Positions 15,779-24,424 of a stretch of 64,000 nt of DNA are shown here, piece after piece (position 1 is the first letter of the stretch; the number at the start of each line of letters is the position of its first letter). This DNA comes from Mesorhizobium sp. GTDB taxonomy: Bacteria; Pseudomonadota; Alphaproteobacteria; Rhizobiales; Rhizobiaceae. The notes beneath the pieces are model-generated. The model ran no database searches, was not told the origin of the DNA, and saw only the letters and a list, made by a program, of their open reading frames with translations. The stretch spans positions 25,312 to 89,311 of the forward strand of contig NZ_JAFKIC010000110.1 of NCBI RefSeq assembly GCF_017306585.1. Reading direction: 5' to 3'. The translations under genes and the position numbers were made by a program.

Positions 15779-16681
15779 ATGGATCGGCTGGAGAGCATGG
15801 CCGTGTTCGTCAGGGCGGTCGACCTCGGTTCCTTCGCGGCGGCTGCGGTCGCCCTTGATTTGTCCGGGCCGATGGTCGGCAAGCATGTCCGCTCTCTGGA
15901 AGAGCGGTTGGGTGTGCGGCTCATCAACCGCACCACGCGTCGCCAGAGCCTGACGGATTTCGGCCGCGCCTATTATGAACGCTGCCGGATCGTGCTGGCC
16001 GAGGCCGAGGCAGCCGACGCGCTCGCCGCCGATCAGCTTTCTCAACCTCGCGGAAAACTGCGCGTCACCATGCCGGCGCATTTCGGCCGCCACTGTATCA
16101 CGCCGGTGCTGCTGAAGCTCGCGCGGCAATATCCGATGCTGGAACTGGACCTGTCGCTCAACGACCGTTTTGCCGATCTCGCCGAGGACGGCTACGACCT
16201 TGCCATCCGCACCGGTGATCTGGAGGACAAGGCCGGTTTGATCGCGCGCCGCGTCGCGCGCCAGGACATGGTCGTCTGCGCCGCGCCCGCCTACGTGAAA
16301 ACCCATGGGGAGCCGCGGCGGGTGGAACACCTCGCCGATCACCGCGCCATTGTCTATCGCCGGCTCGGCCAGGCCGTTCAGCCTTGGCTATTTCCCGGGG
16401 AAACGAGCGCCGTGCAGCAGGTCGTGCCCAATGGACGCCTGCGGCTCGACGACCTCGACGCCATCGCCGATGCCGCCGTCGACGGCATGGGTGTCGCCTG
16501 GCTGCCCTGGTGGCTGGTTCGCGAGCGCGTCAAGGCCGGCACGTTGATGGCGTTGCTGCCGGACAAGCCGCGCTTTCCCTACGACTGCCATGCGCTTTGG
16601 CTGCAGACGCCGCATTTGCCGCTCAAAGTCCGACTGGCGGTCGACGCGCTGGCCGCCGCCTTGCCGAAAATGATGGGGTGA
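15779..16681 (+). CDS. LysR family transcriptional regulator
   Basis: Regulator of 300 residues. The N-terminal helix-turn-helix (MDRLESMAVFVRAVDLGSFAAAAVALDLSGPMVGKHVRSLEERLGVRLINRTTR) is followed by the LysR substrate-binding domain. It belongs to the large CrgA/DsdC-like group common beside oxidoreductases. The ATG at 15779 gives the canonical MDRLE start; a TTG two codons earlier is possible. It is divergent from the quinone oxidoreductase gene and probably controls it. It ends 6 bases from the convergent CocE-type gene. Confidence 0.94.
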   Translation: MDRLESMAVFVRAVDLGSFAAAAVALDLSGPMVGKHVRSLEERLGVRLINRTTRRQSLTDFGRAYYERCRIVLAEAEAADALAADQLSQPRGKLRVTMPAHFGRHCITPVLLKLARQYPMLELDLSLNDRFADLAEDGYDLAIRTGDLEDKAGLIARRVARQDMVVCAAPAYVKTHGEPRRVEHLADHRAIVYRRLGQAVQPWLFPGETSAVQQVVPNGRLRLDDLDAIADAAVDGMGVAWLPWWLVRERVKAGTLMALLPDKPRFPYDCHALWLQTPHLPLKVRLAVDALAAALPKMMG

Positions 16682-16687
16682 CGCCGC

Positions 16688-18715
16688 TCAGTTCAGGTCG
16701 CGCGGGTATTCCCGAACCTCTGTACGATCGACGACGATCTTGTCGCTGTCATGCGCGATGAGATGGGTTTCGATCCGCCAGACATCGCGCAGCGCGCGCA
16801 CCGTCGCCTTGACCGAAACACGCGTCTGCCAGTCGCCCCGGCCAAAGGATTTTTCCCACGTGCAGGTGCCGACCGCCGAATTCGGATCGTCCGGGTGGAT
16901 CGTGAACCGGTCGACATGCCTCGCCGAAAGCACCATGCCGGTGTGCGGATGGCGTACCGTGCCGGCGTCACTGACGACCTGGTAGACGGTCTCGCCGGTA
17001 ACCTGGTCGGTCGAAACAGAGCGCTGGAAGCCGTCGCCCTTGGCAAGCACTTCCTGCTCCATGGGCGCAGCACTTTCCGCTCCCAGGAAAGCGCCGAGTG
17101 TTTCATCGACCGGCTGCGGCGCGCGCGCCGGCAGGATCAGCCGGCTGTCGCCGCAATGGATCGACAGCGTCGCCTGCTCGGCAGTGGGGAATACGATCGG
17201 CCAGTGCGATGTCGCCAGCGCCAGTCGGATGCGCTCGCCGGCCTCGAAACGCTGTCCGCAGCAGCGCAGCTTGACGCGAACCGTCTCCGCCTTGCCGGGC
17301 ACCATCGGCTCGATGTCCAGGTCGCCATTGCGATGGCTGAGGTTGAGGATGCCATAGCTGACGCGCGAGGCAGCACCTTCGGGAAACACCTGCGACAGCG
17401 TGGCGGAGAGCAGGGCGACGGGCTTGTCGGACGACAGCGTCACCTCGAATTCCGGAAAACCAAGGATTTCGATCGCCTCGGTCAGCGGCGCCGTCTCGAA
17501 GATCAGCGCATTGCCTTCCTCGGTCCGCTGGTCGACCGGCAGGGTCGGCATGACGCCATAGCCGCACCAGGCGCCGGATGAGAGGCCGGCAGTCTGCGGC
17601 GAAGAAATGGTGACCACCACGTCCTCGCCCCTGGTCTGCCTCAGTTCGTGTGGCGCAAGGTTCAGTACTGTCTCGCCGATGCCCGGACCGGGCCAGGAGG
17701 GCTCGGCCACCCATCGGCCCGGGCGCTGGTCATAAATCGCCGCCGGCCGCGCGGGGTCCTGGATCCAGGCGCGCAGCATCGGTTCGTCCGCGATGCCGGT
17801 GTCGATACCCTTCAGATATTGGTCCCACCAGCGCAGGCATTCCTGCAGGAAGCCCATGCGCGGGCCGGGCATGGCGAAGTGCGGGTATTTGTGCCCCCAT
17901 GGGCCGATCAGGCCCTTGCGCGGACCGGGCAGGTTTTCCAGCATCCGGAAAATCGGGTTGGGATAGCCGTCGGCCCAGCCGCCGACCGCGTAGACCGGGA
18001 TTTCGACATCGGCGTAGTCCTCGCAGATCGAGCCGTGCTTGTAGAAATCGTCGCGGCGCTGGTGCTCGAACCAGTCCTGCATCCAGATGCCGTTGCCGTT
18101 CAGCCTTTGCTCCCAGAGATCGCGCCAGCGGTCGCCGACGATCAGCGGGTCTGGCGGGGTCATGGCGATCGCCCAGGCGGTGGTTCCCCACATCAGATTG
18201 TCGCACATCATCGCGCCGCCGAGATAATGCACGTCGTCATTGTAGCGGTCGTCCGTCGAGCATAGCGAGATGACGGCCTTCAGCGCCGGCGGCCGGCGGG
18301 CGGCGACCTGCAGCCCGTTGAAACCGCCCCAGCTGATGCCGATCATGCCTACGCTTCCCGAACACCAGGGTTGCGCCGCCAGCCATTCGATGACGGCCAG
18401 GCAGTCGTCCTGCTCCTGTTTCAGATACTCGCCCTTGCAGAGTCCTTCGCTGTCGCCCGAGCCGCGCATGTCGACCCGCACGCCGGCATAGCCGTGGCCG
18501 GCGAAATAGGGATGGGTCAGCGCATCGCGCTCCACCGTTCCGTCGCGCTTGCGGTAGGGCAGGTATTCGAGGATCGCCGGCACCGGATCGTTATCGGCGT
18601 CTTCCGGCAGCCAGACGCGTGCCGCGAGCTTCACGCCATCAGGCATCGGTATCCACAAATTCTCGATCTCGCGCACTTTGCGCGGGAAGTCGGTAACGAC
18701 GCGGATATCTTGCAT
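16688..18715 (-). CDS. CocE/NonD family (S15-type) alpha/beta hydrolase
   Basis: Hydrolase of 675 residues related to cocaine esterase and X-Pro dipeptidyl-peptidase. The N-terminal alpha/beta domain has WIPMPDGVKLAARVWLP, YRKRDGT and the nucleophile elbow GISWGG (Ser near residue 120). The His is probably in GPWGHKYPHF. The C-terminal half is the jelly-roll X-Pro C-domain (FEVTLSSDKPVALLSATLSQVFPEG). The start at 18715 has GAGGAG upstream; extension further runs into the ATPase gene. It lies 47 bases behind the dpp-type ATPase gene, so it is probably the last gene of that operon. Cleavage of imported proline-containing or N-acylated peptides fits the context. Confidence 0.9.
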   Translation of the reverse strand: MQDIRVVTDFPRKVREIENLWIPMPDGVKLAARVWLPEDADNDPVPAILEYLPYRKRDGTVERDALTHPYFAGHGYAGVRVDMRGSGDSEGLCKGEYLKQEQDDCLAVIEWLAAQPWCSGSVGMIGISWGGFNGLQVAARRPPALKAVISLCSTDDRYNDDVHYLGGAMMCDNLMWGTTAWAIAMTPPDPLIVGDRWRDLWEQRLNGNGIWMQDWFEHQRRDDFYKHGSICEDYADVEIPVYAVGGWADGYPNPIFRMLENLPGPRKGLIGPWGHKYPHFAMPGPRMGFLQECLRWWDQYLKGIDTGIADEPMLRAWIQDPARPAAIYDQRPGRWVAEPSWPGPGIGETVLNLAPHELRQTRGEDVVVTISSPQTAGLSSGAWCGYGVMPTLPVDQRTEEGNALIFETAPLTEAIEILGFPEFEVTLSSDKPVALLSATLSQVFPEGAASRVSYGILNLSHRNGDLDIEPMVPGKAETVRVKLRCCGQRFEAGERIRLALATSHWPIVFPTAEQATLSIHCGDSRLILPARAPQPVDETLGAFLGAESAAPMEQEVLAKGDGFQRSVSTDQVTGETVYQVVSDAGTVRHPHTGMVLSARHVDRFTIHPDDPNSAVGTCTWEKSFGRGDWQTRVSVKATVRALRDVWRIETHLIAHDSDKIVVDRTEVREYPRDLN

Positions 18716-18762
18716 GGTGGCTCCTCTAACGCCCCGGCTGCGATCGGCGCCGGCGGTGATCC

Positions 18763-19740
18763 TCAGATATTCAGCGGAAAATGGCAGGTCAGCCTGGTGT
18801 CGCCGACGGTCGCCGGGACGGGAACATCCACCGCGCAGCGCGCCTGCGCCTGCTGGCAGCGCGTGTGGAATTCGCACCCGGTGGGCCGCGCCAGCAGGGA
18901 CGGCACATCCGCCGGCAGCGTGATGCGCTGGTGCACTCTGTCGGGATCGGGCTCCGGATTGGCCGACAGGAGCGCTGCCGTATAGGGATGATGCGGCGCC
19001 CGGAAGATCGCCTCGGTCTCGCCCTGCTCGACGAACCGGCCGAGATACATCACCGCCATGCGGTCGGCGATCTGGCGCACGACATGCAGATTATGGGTGA
19101 TTATCAGCATCGACAGGCCCATGCGGTCGCGCAGGTCGTTGAGCAGGTTGAGCACCTCGCCCTGTACCGAAACGTCGAGACCGGCGGTCGGCTCGTCGGC
19201 GACCACCAGCACGGGGTCCAGTGCGATGGCGCGCGCCACGCCGACGCGGCGAGCCTGGCCGCCGGAAAGCTGATGCGGATAACGCTCGGCGAAGTCGCGC
19301 GGCAGGCCGACCAGCGTCAGCAGCCGCGTCACTTCCGCATTGAGGTCGCGGTTGGAAAGGCCATGGATGATGAAAGGCTCCGACAGCAACGACCGCACGC
19401 TGAGCCGAGGCGACAGCGAACCGACCGGATCCTGGAACATCATCGGCATGCGCCGCCGCACCGGCTTCATCTGGGCATCGGAAAGGCCCTGCAATTCCTT
19501 TCCCTCGAACAGGATCGTGCCCGCCTTGACGGGCTGAAGGCCGTTGAGCGTGCGCGCTAGCGTCGTCTTGCCCGATCCGGATTCGCCGACCAGCGCGAAG
19601 GTCGTGCCACGCTGCAGCTCGAAGCTGACGCCGGACACCGCTTCGATCTCGGTGGCGCGTCCGGCGAGCCTTGCGGGCAGGCCGCCGACCCGGAACGAGA
19701 CATGCAGGTCGCGGACGCTGAGCAGGTCTTGCGCGCTCAT
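18763..19740 (-). CDS. Oligopeptide/dipeptide ABC transporter ATPase (DppF type)
   Basis: Second ATPase of the peptide importer, 325 residues. It has Walker A GESGSGKTTLARTLNG, signature QLSGGQARRVGVARAI, Walker B VLVVADEPTAGLD and the C-terminal oligopeptide extension with a cysteine cluster (GCEFHTRCQQAQARC) typical of DppD/DppF iron-sulfur motifs. Its start overlaps the DppD stop by 4 bases (ATGA). It belongs to the leftward operon dppA-B-C-D-F-CocE. Confidence 0.95.
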   Translation of the reverse strand: MSAQDLLSVRDLHVSFRVGGLPARLAGRATEIEAVSGVSFELQRGTTFALVGESGSGKTTLARTLNGLQPVKAGTILFEGKELQGLSDAQMKPVRRRMPMMFQDPVGSLSPRLSVRSLLSEPFIIHGLSNRDLNAEVTRLLTLVGLPRDFAERYPHQLSGGQARRVGVARAIALDPVLVVADEPTAGLDVSVQGEVLNLLNDLRDRMGLSMLIITHNLHVVRQIADRMAVMYLGRFVEQGETEAIFRAPHHPYTAALLSANPEPDPDRVHQRITLPADVPSLLARPTGCEFHTRCQQAQARCAVDVPVPATVGDTRLTCHFPLNI

Positions 19741-20720
19741 GCGCTCACTCCGAGCGGAATGTCGGCATGCCAGCAGCGGGCGATGTGGGAACCGCCGATG
19801 GGAGCAGCTGGAGGCACTTCAAGGCATTGCGCGTCGGCGCGGTCGCAGCGCGGCTGGAAGACGCAGCCGCTCGGCCGCCGGCGCAGGTCCGGCAAGGTTC
19901 CGGCGATTGTCGGCAGTCGCGGCACGCGCCGCGACAATCGCGCCGGATCGCAGGCGAGCAGCCTTTGCGTGTAGGGATGGCGGGCGTCGTGGAAGATTTC
20001 GCGCGTCGTGCCGCTCTCCACCACCTCGCCGGCATACATGACGATCATCTCGTCGCAGAGCTCGGCGATGACGCCCAGATGATGCGAGATGAACAACACA
20101 GAACAGCCGATTTCGCGCTGCAGGTCCTTGAGTAGTTCGATCGTAGCCACCTCCAGCGTCGCATCGAGCGCCGTCGTCGGCTCATCGGCGATCAAAAGCG
20201 CCGGCTCCATCATCAGTGCCATGGCGATGGCGATGCGCTGTTTCATGCCGCCGGAAAACTCGTGCGGAAATTGCGCCAGCCGGCTTTCCGGATCAGGGAT
20301 GCGGACCTTGCGCAGCATGGCGACCGAGCGCGCGTCCTTGTCGCGTTTCGACAGGCCGGAGCGATACTGGATGTCGCGCATCTGCCGCCCCACGGACAGC
20401 ACGGGGTTGAGCGCGCCCATCGGATCCTGGAACACGGTGGCGATGCGCTGGCCGCGCAGGTTCCGCATCGCGGCCGCATCGAGGCGGGCGAGGTCCTTGT
20501 CGTCTTCGAAGACGATCTCGCCGGCCGATATCTCGCCATTGTCGGCAAGCAGGCCGAGAATGGCATTGATGAGCGTGGATTTCCCGCAGCCGGATTCGCC
20601 GACCACGCCGACGCTGCGGTTGGCGGGCACGGAAAAGCTGACGTCCTTCAGCGCTTCCAGCCGGCCGCTCTCGGTGTGGAACGCAACGCTCAGATTGTTG
20701 ACCGCCAGAACCGCCATCAC
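19737..20720 (-). CDS. Oligopeptide/dipeptide ABC transporter ATPase (DppD type)
   Basis: First ATPase of the peptide importer, 327 residues. It has Walker A GESGCGKSTLINAILG, Walker B LLIADEPTTALD, a signature EFSGGMKQRIAIAMAL and the C-terminal cysteine-containing extension (GCVFQPRCDRADAQC). The ATG at 20720 overlaps the DppC stop as ATGA, supporting translational coupling. It pairs with DppF to power uptake. Confidence 0.95.
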   Translation of the reverse strand: MMAVLAVNNLSVAFHTESGRLEALKDVSFSVPANRSVGVVGESGCGKSTLINAILGLLADNGEISAGEIVFEDDKDLARLDAAAMRNLRGQRIATVFQDPMGALNPVLSVGRQMRDIQYRSGLSKRDKDARSVAMLRKVRIPDPESRLAQFPHEFSGGMKQRIAIAMALMMEPALLIADEPTTALDATLEVATIELLKDLQREIGCSVLFISHHLGVIAELCDEMIVMYAGEVVESGTTREIFHDARHPYTQRLLACDPARLSRRVPRLPTIAGTLPDLRRRPSGCVFQPRCDRADAQCLEVPPAAPIGGSHIARCWHADIPLGVSA

Positions 20721-21604
20721 CGCCCCTTCAGCCTGGGATCGAAGAGGTCGCGCAAGGTCTCGCCGAAGAAGGTGAAGCCGAGTGTCGTCAGCACGATCGG
20801 CAGGCCGCCGGCGATCACGATCCAGTAGGAATCGCGGATGTTGGCGAAGCCGTCATTGAGGATCGCGCCCCAGCTCGGCGTCGGCGGCCGCACGCCAAGC
20901 CCGAGGAAGCTCATGCCGGCCTCGATCGCCACCACCACGGGGATGTCCATCGACACCAGGATCAGGATCGGCCCGATGATGTTGGGCAGGATATGGACGC
21001 GCAGGATGCGGCCCGCATTTGCCCCCATCGAACGTGCCGCCATGACATGTTCGGCCGATTTGAGCACCAGCGTCTGGGTGCGGATGATGCGCGCATAGCC
21101 TGGCACGTTGACCAGCATCACCACGACAACCACCGCATAGAGCGAAGGGCCGAACAGGGTGACAAGGGTCAGCGCCAGCATCACGGTCGGAAAGCTCTTC
21201 ACCGCGTCGAAGACGAGCAGCAGCACATTGTCGAGCCAGCGCGGCCCATAGCCGGCGATCAGCCCCAGCACGACGCCGACGATCAGCGACACAAGGGTCG
21301 AACCGAGCGCGATCATCAAGGCCACGCGTCCGCCATAGAGCACGCGGGTGAAGAGGTCGCGGCCGAGATGGTCGGTGCCGAGCAGATGCAGGAGGCTCGG
21401 CGAGGCGAAGCGCTCGGTCGGCGAAATCTTGCTCGGCGCGTAGCTGGTCAGCACGCCGGCGAAGATAGCCGACAGCACCACCACCGCCACCAGCGTCAGG
21501 CCGATGGCGCCGAGCGGTTCGCGCATGATGCGCCGAACGGTGCGCCACGCGCCGCCGAGGCGGTTGCCCCGGAAGGACAGCTCAGTTGAAGCTTGATCTG
21601 ACAC
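20717..21604 (-). CDS. Peptide ABC transporter permease (DppC type)
   Basis: Inner-membrane permease of 295 residues. It has the N-terminal region and first helix of DppC proteins (REPLGAIGLTLVAVVVLSAIFAGVL), the HLLGTDHLGRDLFTRVLYGGRVAL motif and the C-terminal EAGMSFLGLGVRPPTPSWG. It overlaps the 3' end of dppB by 23 bases, a tight packing that suggests co-translation. Confidence 0.95.
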   Translation of the reverse strand: MSDQASTELSFRGNRLGGAWRTVRRIMREPLGAIGLTLVAVVVLSAIFAGVLTSYAPSKISPTERFASPSLLHLLGTDHLGRDLFTRVLYGGRVALMIALGSTLVSLIVGVVLGLIAGYGPRWLDNVLLLVFDAVKSFPTVMLALTLVTLFGPSLYAVVVVVMLVNVPGYARIIRTQTLVLKSAEHVMAARSMGANAGRILRVHILPNIIGPILILVSMDIPVVVAIEAGMSFLGLGVRPPTPSWGAILNDGFANIRDSYWIVIAGGLPIVLTTLGFTFFGETLRDLFDPRLKGR

Positions 21605-22529
21605 GGGGATCCAGGAGGCCGACCAGTATGTCGGCGGCTACGTTGACAAGGACGAAGAACACGGTGGTGACCAGCACGGCGCCGGAGACGATCGGGTAGT
21701 TGCGCACCGAAATCGCCTCATAGACCAGCTTGCCGATGCCGGGACGGGCGAAGACGATTTCGGCGAAGACCGAAGATGACAGCATGTGGCCGATGCCGAC
21801 GCCGAGCAGCGTGATCGTCGGCAGCACGGCGATGCGCAGCGCGTAGGTGTAGATGATGCGATGCTCCGGCAGGCCGAAGGCGCGCGCGGTGCGGATATGG
21901 CTGGCCTCCAGCGTCTCCAGCATGGAGGCGCGCACCATGCGCGAGATATAGCCGATCCAGCCAAGTCCGACCGCTAGCGACGGGAGAATGAGATGCTGAA
22001 GCTGGCTGGCGATGTTTCCGGGGTCGCCGGCCCCGATCGCCGGCAGCCATTGCAGGGCCACGGCGAAAACCAGCAGCGAATAGATGGCGACGACAAAGGA
22101 CGGCACCGCGATCATCGCCACCGACAGGACGCCGATCACCTGGTCGACGAAGCCGCCCCGCCGCACCGCCGCGATGCAGCCAAGCGGGATGCCGAGCGCC
22201 ACAGACCATGTGATGCCGCCAACGATGAGCGCCAGCGTGAACGGCAGTTGCTCCATCACCACGTTCAGCACTGGCCGGTTGGACAGCACCTCCGTGCCGA
22301 GATCGCCATGCAGCGCCGATCCGTAGAAGTTCGCGAATTGCTTCCAGACCGGCTGATCCAGGCCCATGCGCTCGCGCAGCGCCTCCTTCATCTCCGGTGT
22401 CGCGCGCGGCCCCAGCGCCACGGAAGCGGGGTCGCCGGGGATGAGGTAAACCATGGCGAACATCATCATCAGCGCGAAGCTGATGATGATGGCGCCAAGC
22501 CACAGACGCTTGATGGCGTAGCGGATCAT
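21582..22529 (-). CDS. Peptide ABC transporter permease (DppB type)
   Basis: Inner-membrane permease of 315 residues. It starts MIRYAIKRLWLGAIIISFALMMM, the standard DppB beginning, and carries RMGLDQPVWKQF, the EAA loop ARAFGLPEHRIIYTYALR and the ending VAADILVGLLDPRVR. It follows the binding-protein gene after 46 bases that contain a tight GC hairpin. Confidence 0.95.
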   Translation of the reverse strand: MIRYAIKRLWLGAIIISFALMMMFAMVYLIPGDPASVALGPRATPEMKEALRERMGLDQPVWKQFANFYGSALHGDLGTEVLSNRPVLNVVMEQLPFTLALIVGGITWSVALGIPLGCIAAVRRGGFVDQVIGVLSVAMIAVPSFVVAIYSLLVFAVALQWLPAIGAGDPGNIASQLQHLILPSLAVGLGWIGYISRMVRASMLETLEASHIRTARAFGLPEHRIIYTYALRIAVLPTITLLGVGIGHMLSSSVFAEIVFARPGIGKLVYEAISVRNYPIVSGAVLVTTVFFVLVNVAADILVGLLDPRVRSSFN

Positions 22530-22548
22530 TTCGATACCTGCGGAAAGG

Positions 22549-22566
22549 GCGGGGGCTGGCCCCCGC
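22549..22566 (-). terminator. Tight GC hairpin between peptide-binding-protein gene and dppB-type gene
   Basis: Inverted repeat GCGGGGGC (22549-22556) and GCCCCCGC (22559-22566). With a realistic loop of four bases the stem is 7 bp. It occupies the gap between the stop of the binding-protein gene and the dppB-type start. This is the same position as the hairpins at 906-932 and 50884-50910, consistent with a role in setting a higher level of binding protein than permease. Confidence 0.55.
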
Positions 22567-22575
22567 GGGCAGACA

Positions 22576-24135
22576 TCATGCCGGTTTGAAATCGGTGAAC
22601 ACGGGTTCCCCGTTCGGCTTCAGGCCGGCCGCGACGGAGTCGCGATACATGATGCCGGTGACCTCATGGGTGAGGAAGACGTAATTGCCGTTCTCCTCCA
22701 TCAGGTCCTGCAGCTTCTTGTAGATGACGTCGCGCTTGGCCGGGTCGAGCTCGACCATGCCTTCGGCATTGAGCTTGTCGAATTCCTCGCTGGAAAAGCG
22801 CTCCCAGTTCCAGACGCCGATCTGGTCGCGCGTGAACCAGGCGGTCGCCCAGCTCGGGTCGGGCTGCATGGAGAAACGGCTGATGATCATCTGCAGCTTC
22901 TTCCAGTAGTCGCCTTCCTTGGCGCCGAGCGTCCAGAACGTGCCGCTGTCGTTCTGCTTGATCTCGACGTTCAGGCCGACGTCCTGCAGGTTCGACTGCA
23001 CCACCTGCGCGGCGGTGAGGCGCTCGGTCTTGTTGAGGATGTCGAGCGTGATCGTGGCGCCGGCGACGCCTTCCTTGGCGAGCATGTCGCGGGCACGGTC
23101 CGGATCGAAGTCGTAGAGGTTTTTCTCGCGGTGGCCCGGGAGGCCGGGCGCGATGATGCCGGTGGCCGTGGCGGCGGCTCCGAAATAGGCGGCGTCGACC
23201 ACAGCCTTGCGGTCCACGGCGTACTGAACCGCGCGGCGCACGTTCGGATTGTTGAAAGGCGCGACATCCTGGTTCATGCCGAGCCAGACAAAGGCCAGCG
23301 ACGGCTTCTCCACCACCTTGGTCTTCGGCGGCGGCGTCTGCTTCAGTCGCGAGATCGAGGAGACCGCGGTCCAGGTATAGTCGAGGTCGCCCGCCTCGTA
23401 GCCGAGTTCGCCGGTCTTCTCGTCCTCGATCGGATGGATGTGGATTTCGGCGAAGCCGCCCGGCTCGTATTTCCAGTCGGGATTGCGCACCAGCACCGTG
23501 CGCTGCTTGGGCAGCCATTCCTTCAGTATGTAGGGACCGGACTGCGCGACCGGCTTGACGCCCAGCTTGCCGCCGAGTTCCGTGATGGCTTTCTTCGACA
23601 GGATGGTGCCCGACGGCGTCGGCAAGGTCGATGTCCACAGCGGCGCGAAAGCCTGCTTGAGATGGATGATGCCCGACAGCTTGTCCTTGACCTCGACCTC
23701 CTTGAGCGTCGCCCAGTCGCCGGCATAGGGGCTCTTGTTGGCAGGATCGGCGATGCGCTCGATCGAGAACTTGACGTCTTCCGCCGTCATCTGGCCGTAG
23801 CCGTCGGTGAAGCCGATATTGTCGCGCAGCTTGAAGGCGACGGTCAGCGGATCGAGCTGCGTGATCGTCTCGGCCGCCATCGGCCGCCAGCCCCAGCTGT
23901 CGCTCGGCGTGGTGACGACGAGCCCGGCGAAGATCACATTGGTGATGTCGCCCTCGGGAGCGGCCAGCCGGAAGCAGGGATCTAGCGTCTGGATGTCGGC
24001 GTAGGAACGCACTTTCAGGATCGGTCCGTCGGCCGACCAGGAGATTTTCGGATCGACCATCGAGGCAAGACCGAATGCGCCGGCCCCGGCCAGCAGGCTG
24101 CGCCGCGAAACCCTGGTATCGGTTAGAATGGACAT
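22576..24135 (-). CDS. Peptide-binding protein (SBP family 5, DppA type)
   Basis: Periplasmic binding protein of 519 residues, the length normal for DppA/OppA. The N-terminus has a Tat-like signal (SRRSLLAGAGAFGLASM, twin Arg at 11-12). The mature part has RSYADIQTLDPCFRLA, DNIGFTDGYGQMTAEDVKFSIERI and FNNPNVRRAVQYAVDRKAV, all family 5 hallmarks. GAGGGG before the ATG is a good ribosome site. It heads the dpp-type operon. An inverted repeat at 24228-24243 lies about 95 bases upstream and is shared with the nearby peptidase promoter, so expression is probably tied to peptide supply. Confidence 0.95.
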   Translation of the reverse strand: MSILTDTRVSRRSLLAGAGAFGLASMVDPKISWSADGPILKVRSYADIQTLDPCFRLAAPEGDITNVIFAGLVVTTPSDSWGWRPMAAETITQLDPLTVAFKLRDNIGFTDGYGQMTAEDVKFSIERIADPANKSPYAGDWATLKEVEVKDKLSGIIHLKQAFAPLWTSTLPTPSGTILSKKAITELGGKLGVKPVAQSGPYILKEWLPKQRTVLVRNPDWKYEPGGFAEIHIHPIEDEKTGELGYEAGDLDYTWTAVSSISRLKQTPPPKTKVVEKPSLAFVWLGMNQDVAPFNNPNVRRAVQYAVDRKAVVDAAYFGAAATATGIIAPGLPGHREKNLYDFDPDRARDMLAKEGVAGATITLDILNKTERLTAAQVVQSNLQDVGLNVEIKQNDSGTFWTLGAKEGDYWKKLQMIISRFSMQPDPSWATAWFTRDQIGVWNWERFSSEEFDKLNAEGMVELDPAKRDVIYKKLQDLMEENGNYVFLTHEVTGIMYRDSVAAGLKPNGEPVFTDFKPA

Positions 24136-24424
24136 GCTCTACCCCTCAGCTGTTTTCATTGCCGGCTTTGAATTGCTGGCCTTCACGGGCCGCGCCGAAT
24201 TTATCGGTCGGCTAAAACTGCTAGGTATAGACATACATGTCTAGCGAAAATTTTGCTGGCATGACTGAATCTTGGATACGGCCGGTCTTGCGCAAAATCC
24301 GCAGATCCGATCCGCCTTTACCGGCGTCTGGCGGAACGCGCTGAAACAGGACGCCTGCCGACGCCGGGGCGGCCCGCCATCCGCCGCGGGCTGGATCAAC
24401 GGCCCAACAGGTACGCGTTGTCCG
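24136..24424. promoter_or_regulatory. Upstream region of the dpp-type operon
   Basis: Gap of 289 bases after the M19 dipeptidase gene and before the peptide-binding-protein gene. It holds an operator-like inverted repeat at 24228-24243 (separate entry) near an AT-rich stretch. It also has a weak GC hairpin (GCCCGC 24372-24377 with GCGGGC 24386-24391) that could mark the end of the dipeptidase transcript. I see no open frame with coding character in it. Confidence 0.5.
24228..24243. promoter_or_regulatory. Candidate operator TAGACAT-AC-ATGTCTA before the dpp-type operon
   Basis: Perfect 7-bp inverted repeat with a 2-base centre. Twelve of its 16 positions match a second palindromic site at 25519-25534 between the M19 and S9 peptidase genes (shared core AGACA...TGTCTA). 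The pairing and promoter-proximal positions suggest one regulator for import and cleavage of peptides. No regulator gene lies directly beside either site; the closest in the region is the LysR gene at 28919, but the regulator may be encoded elsewhere. Confidence 0.6.
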
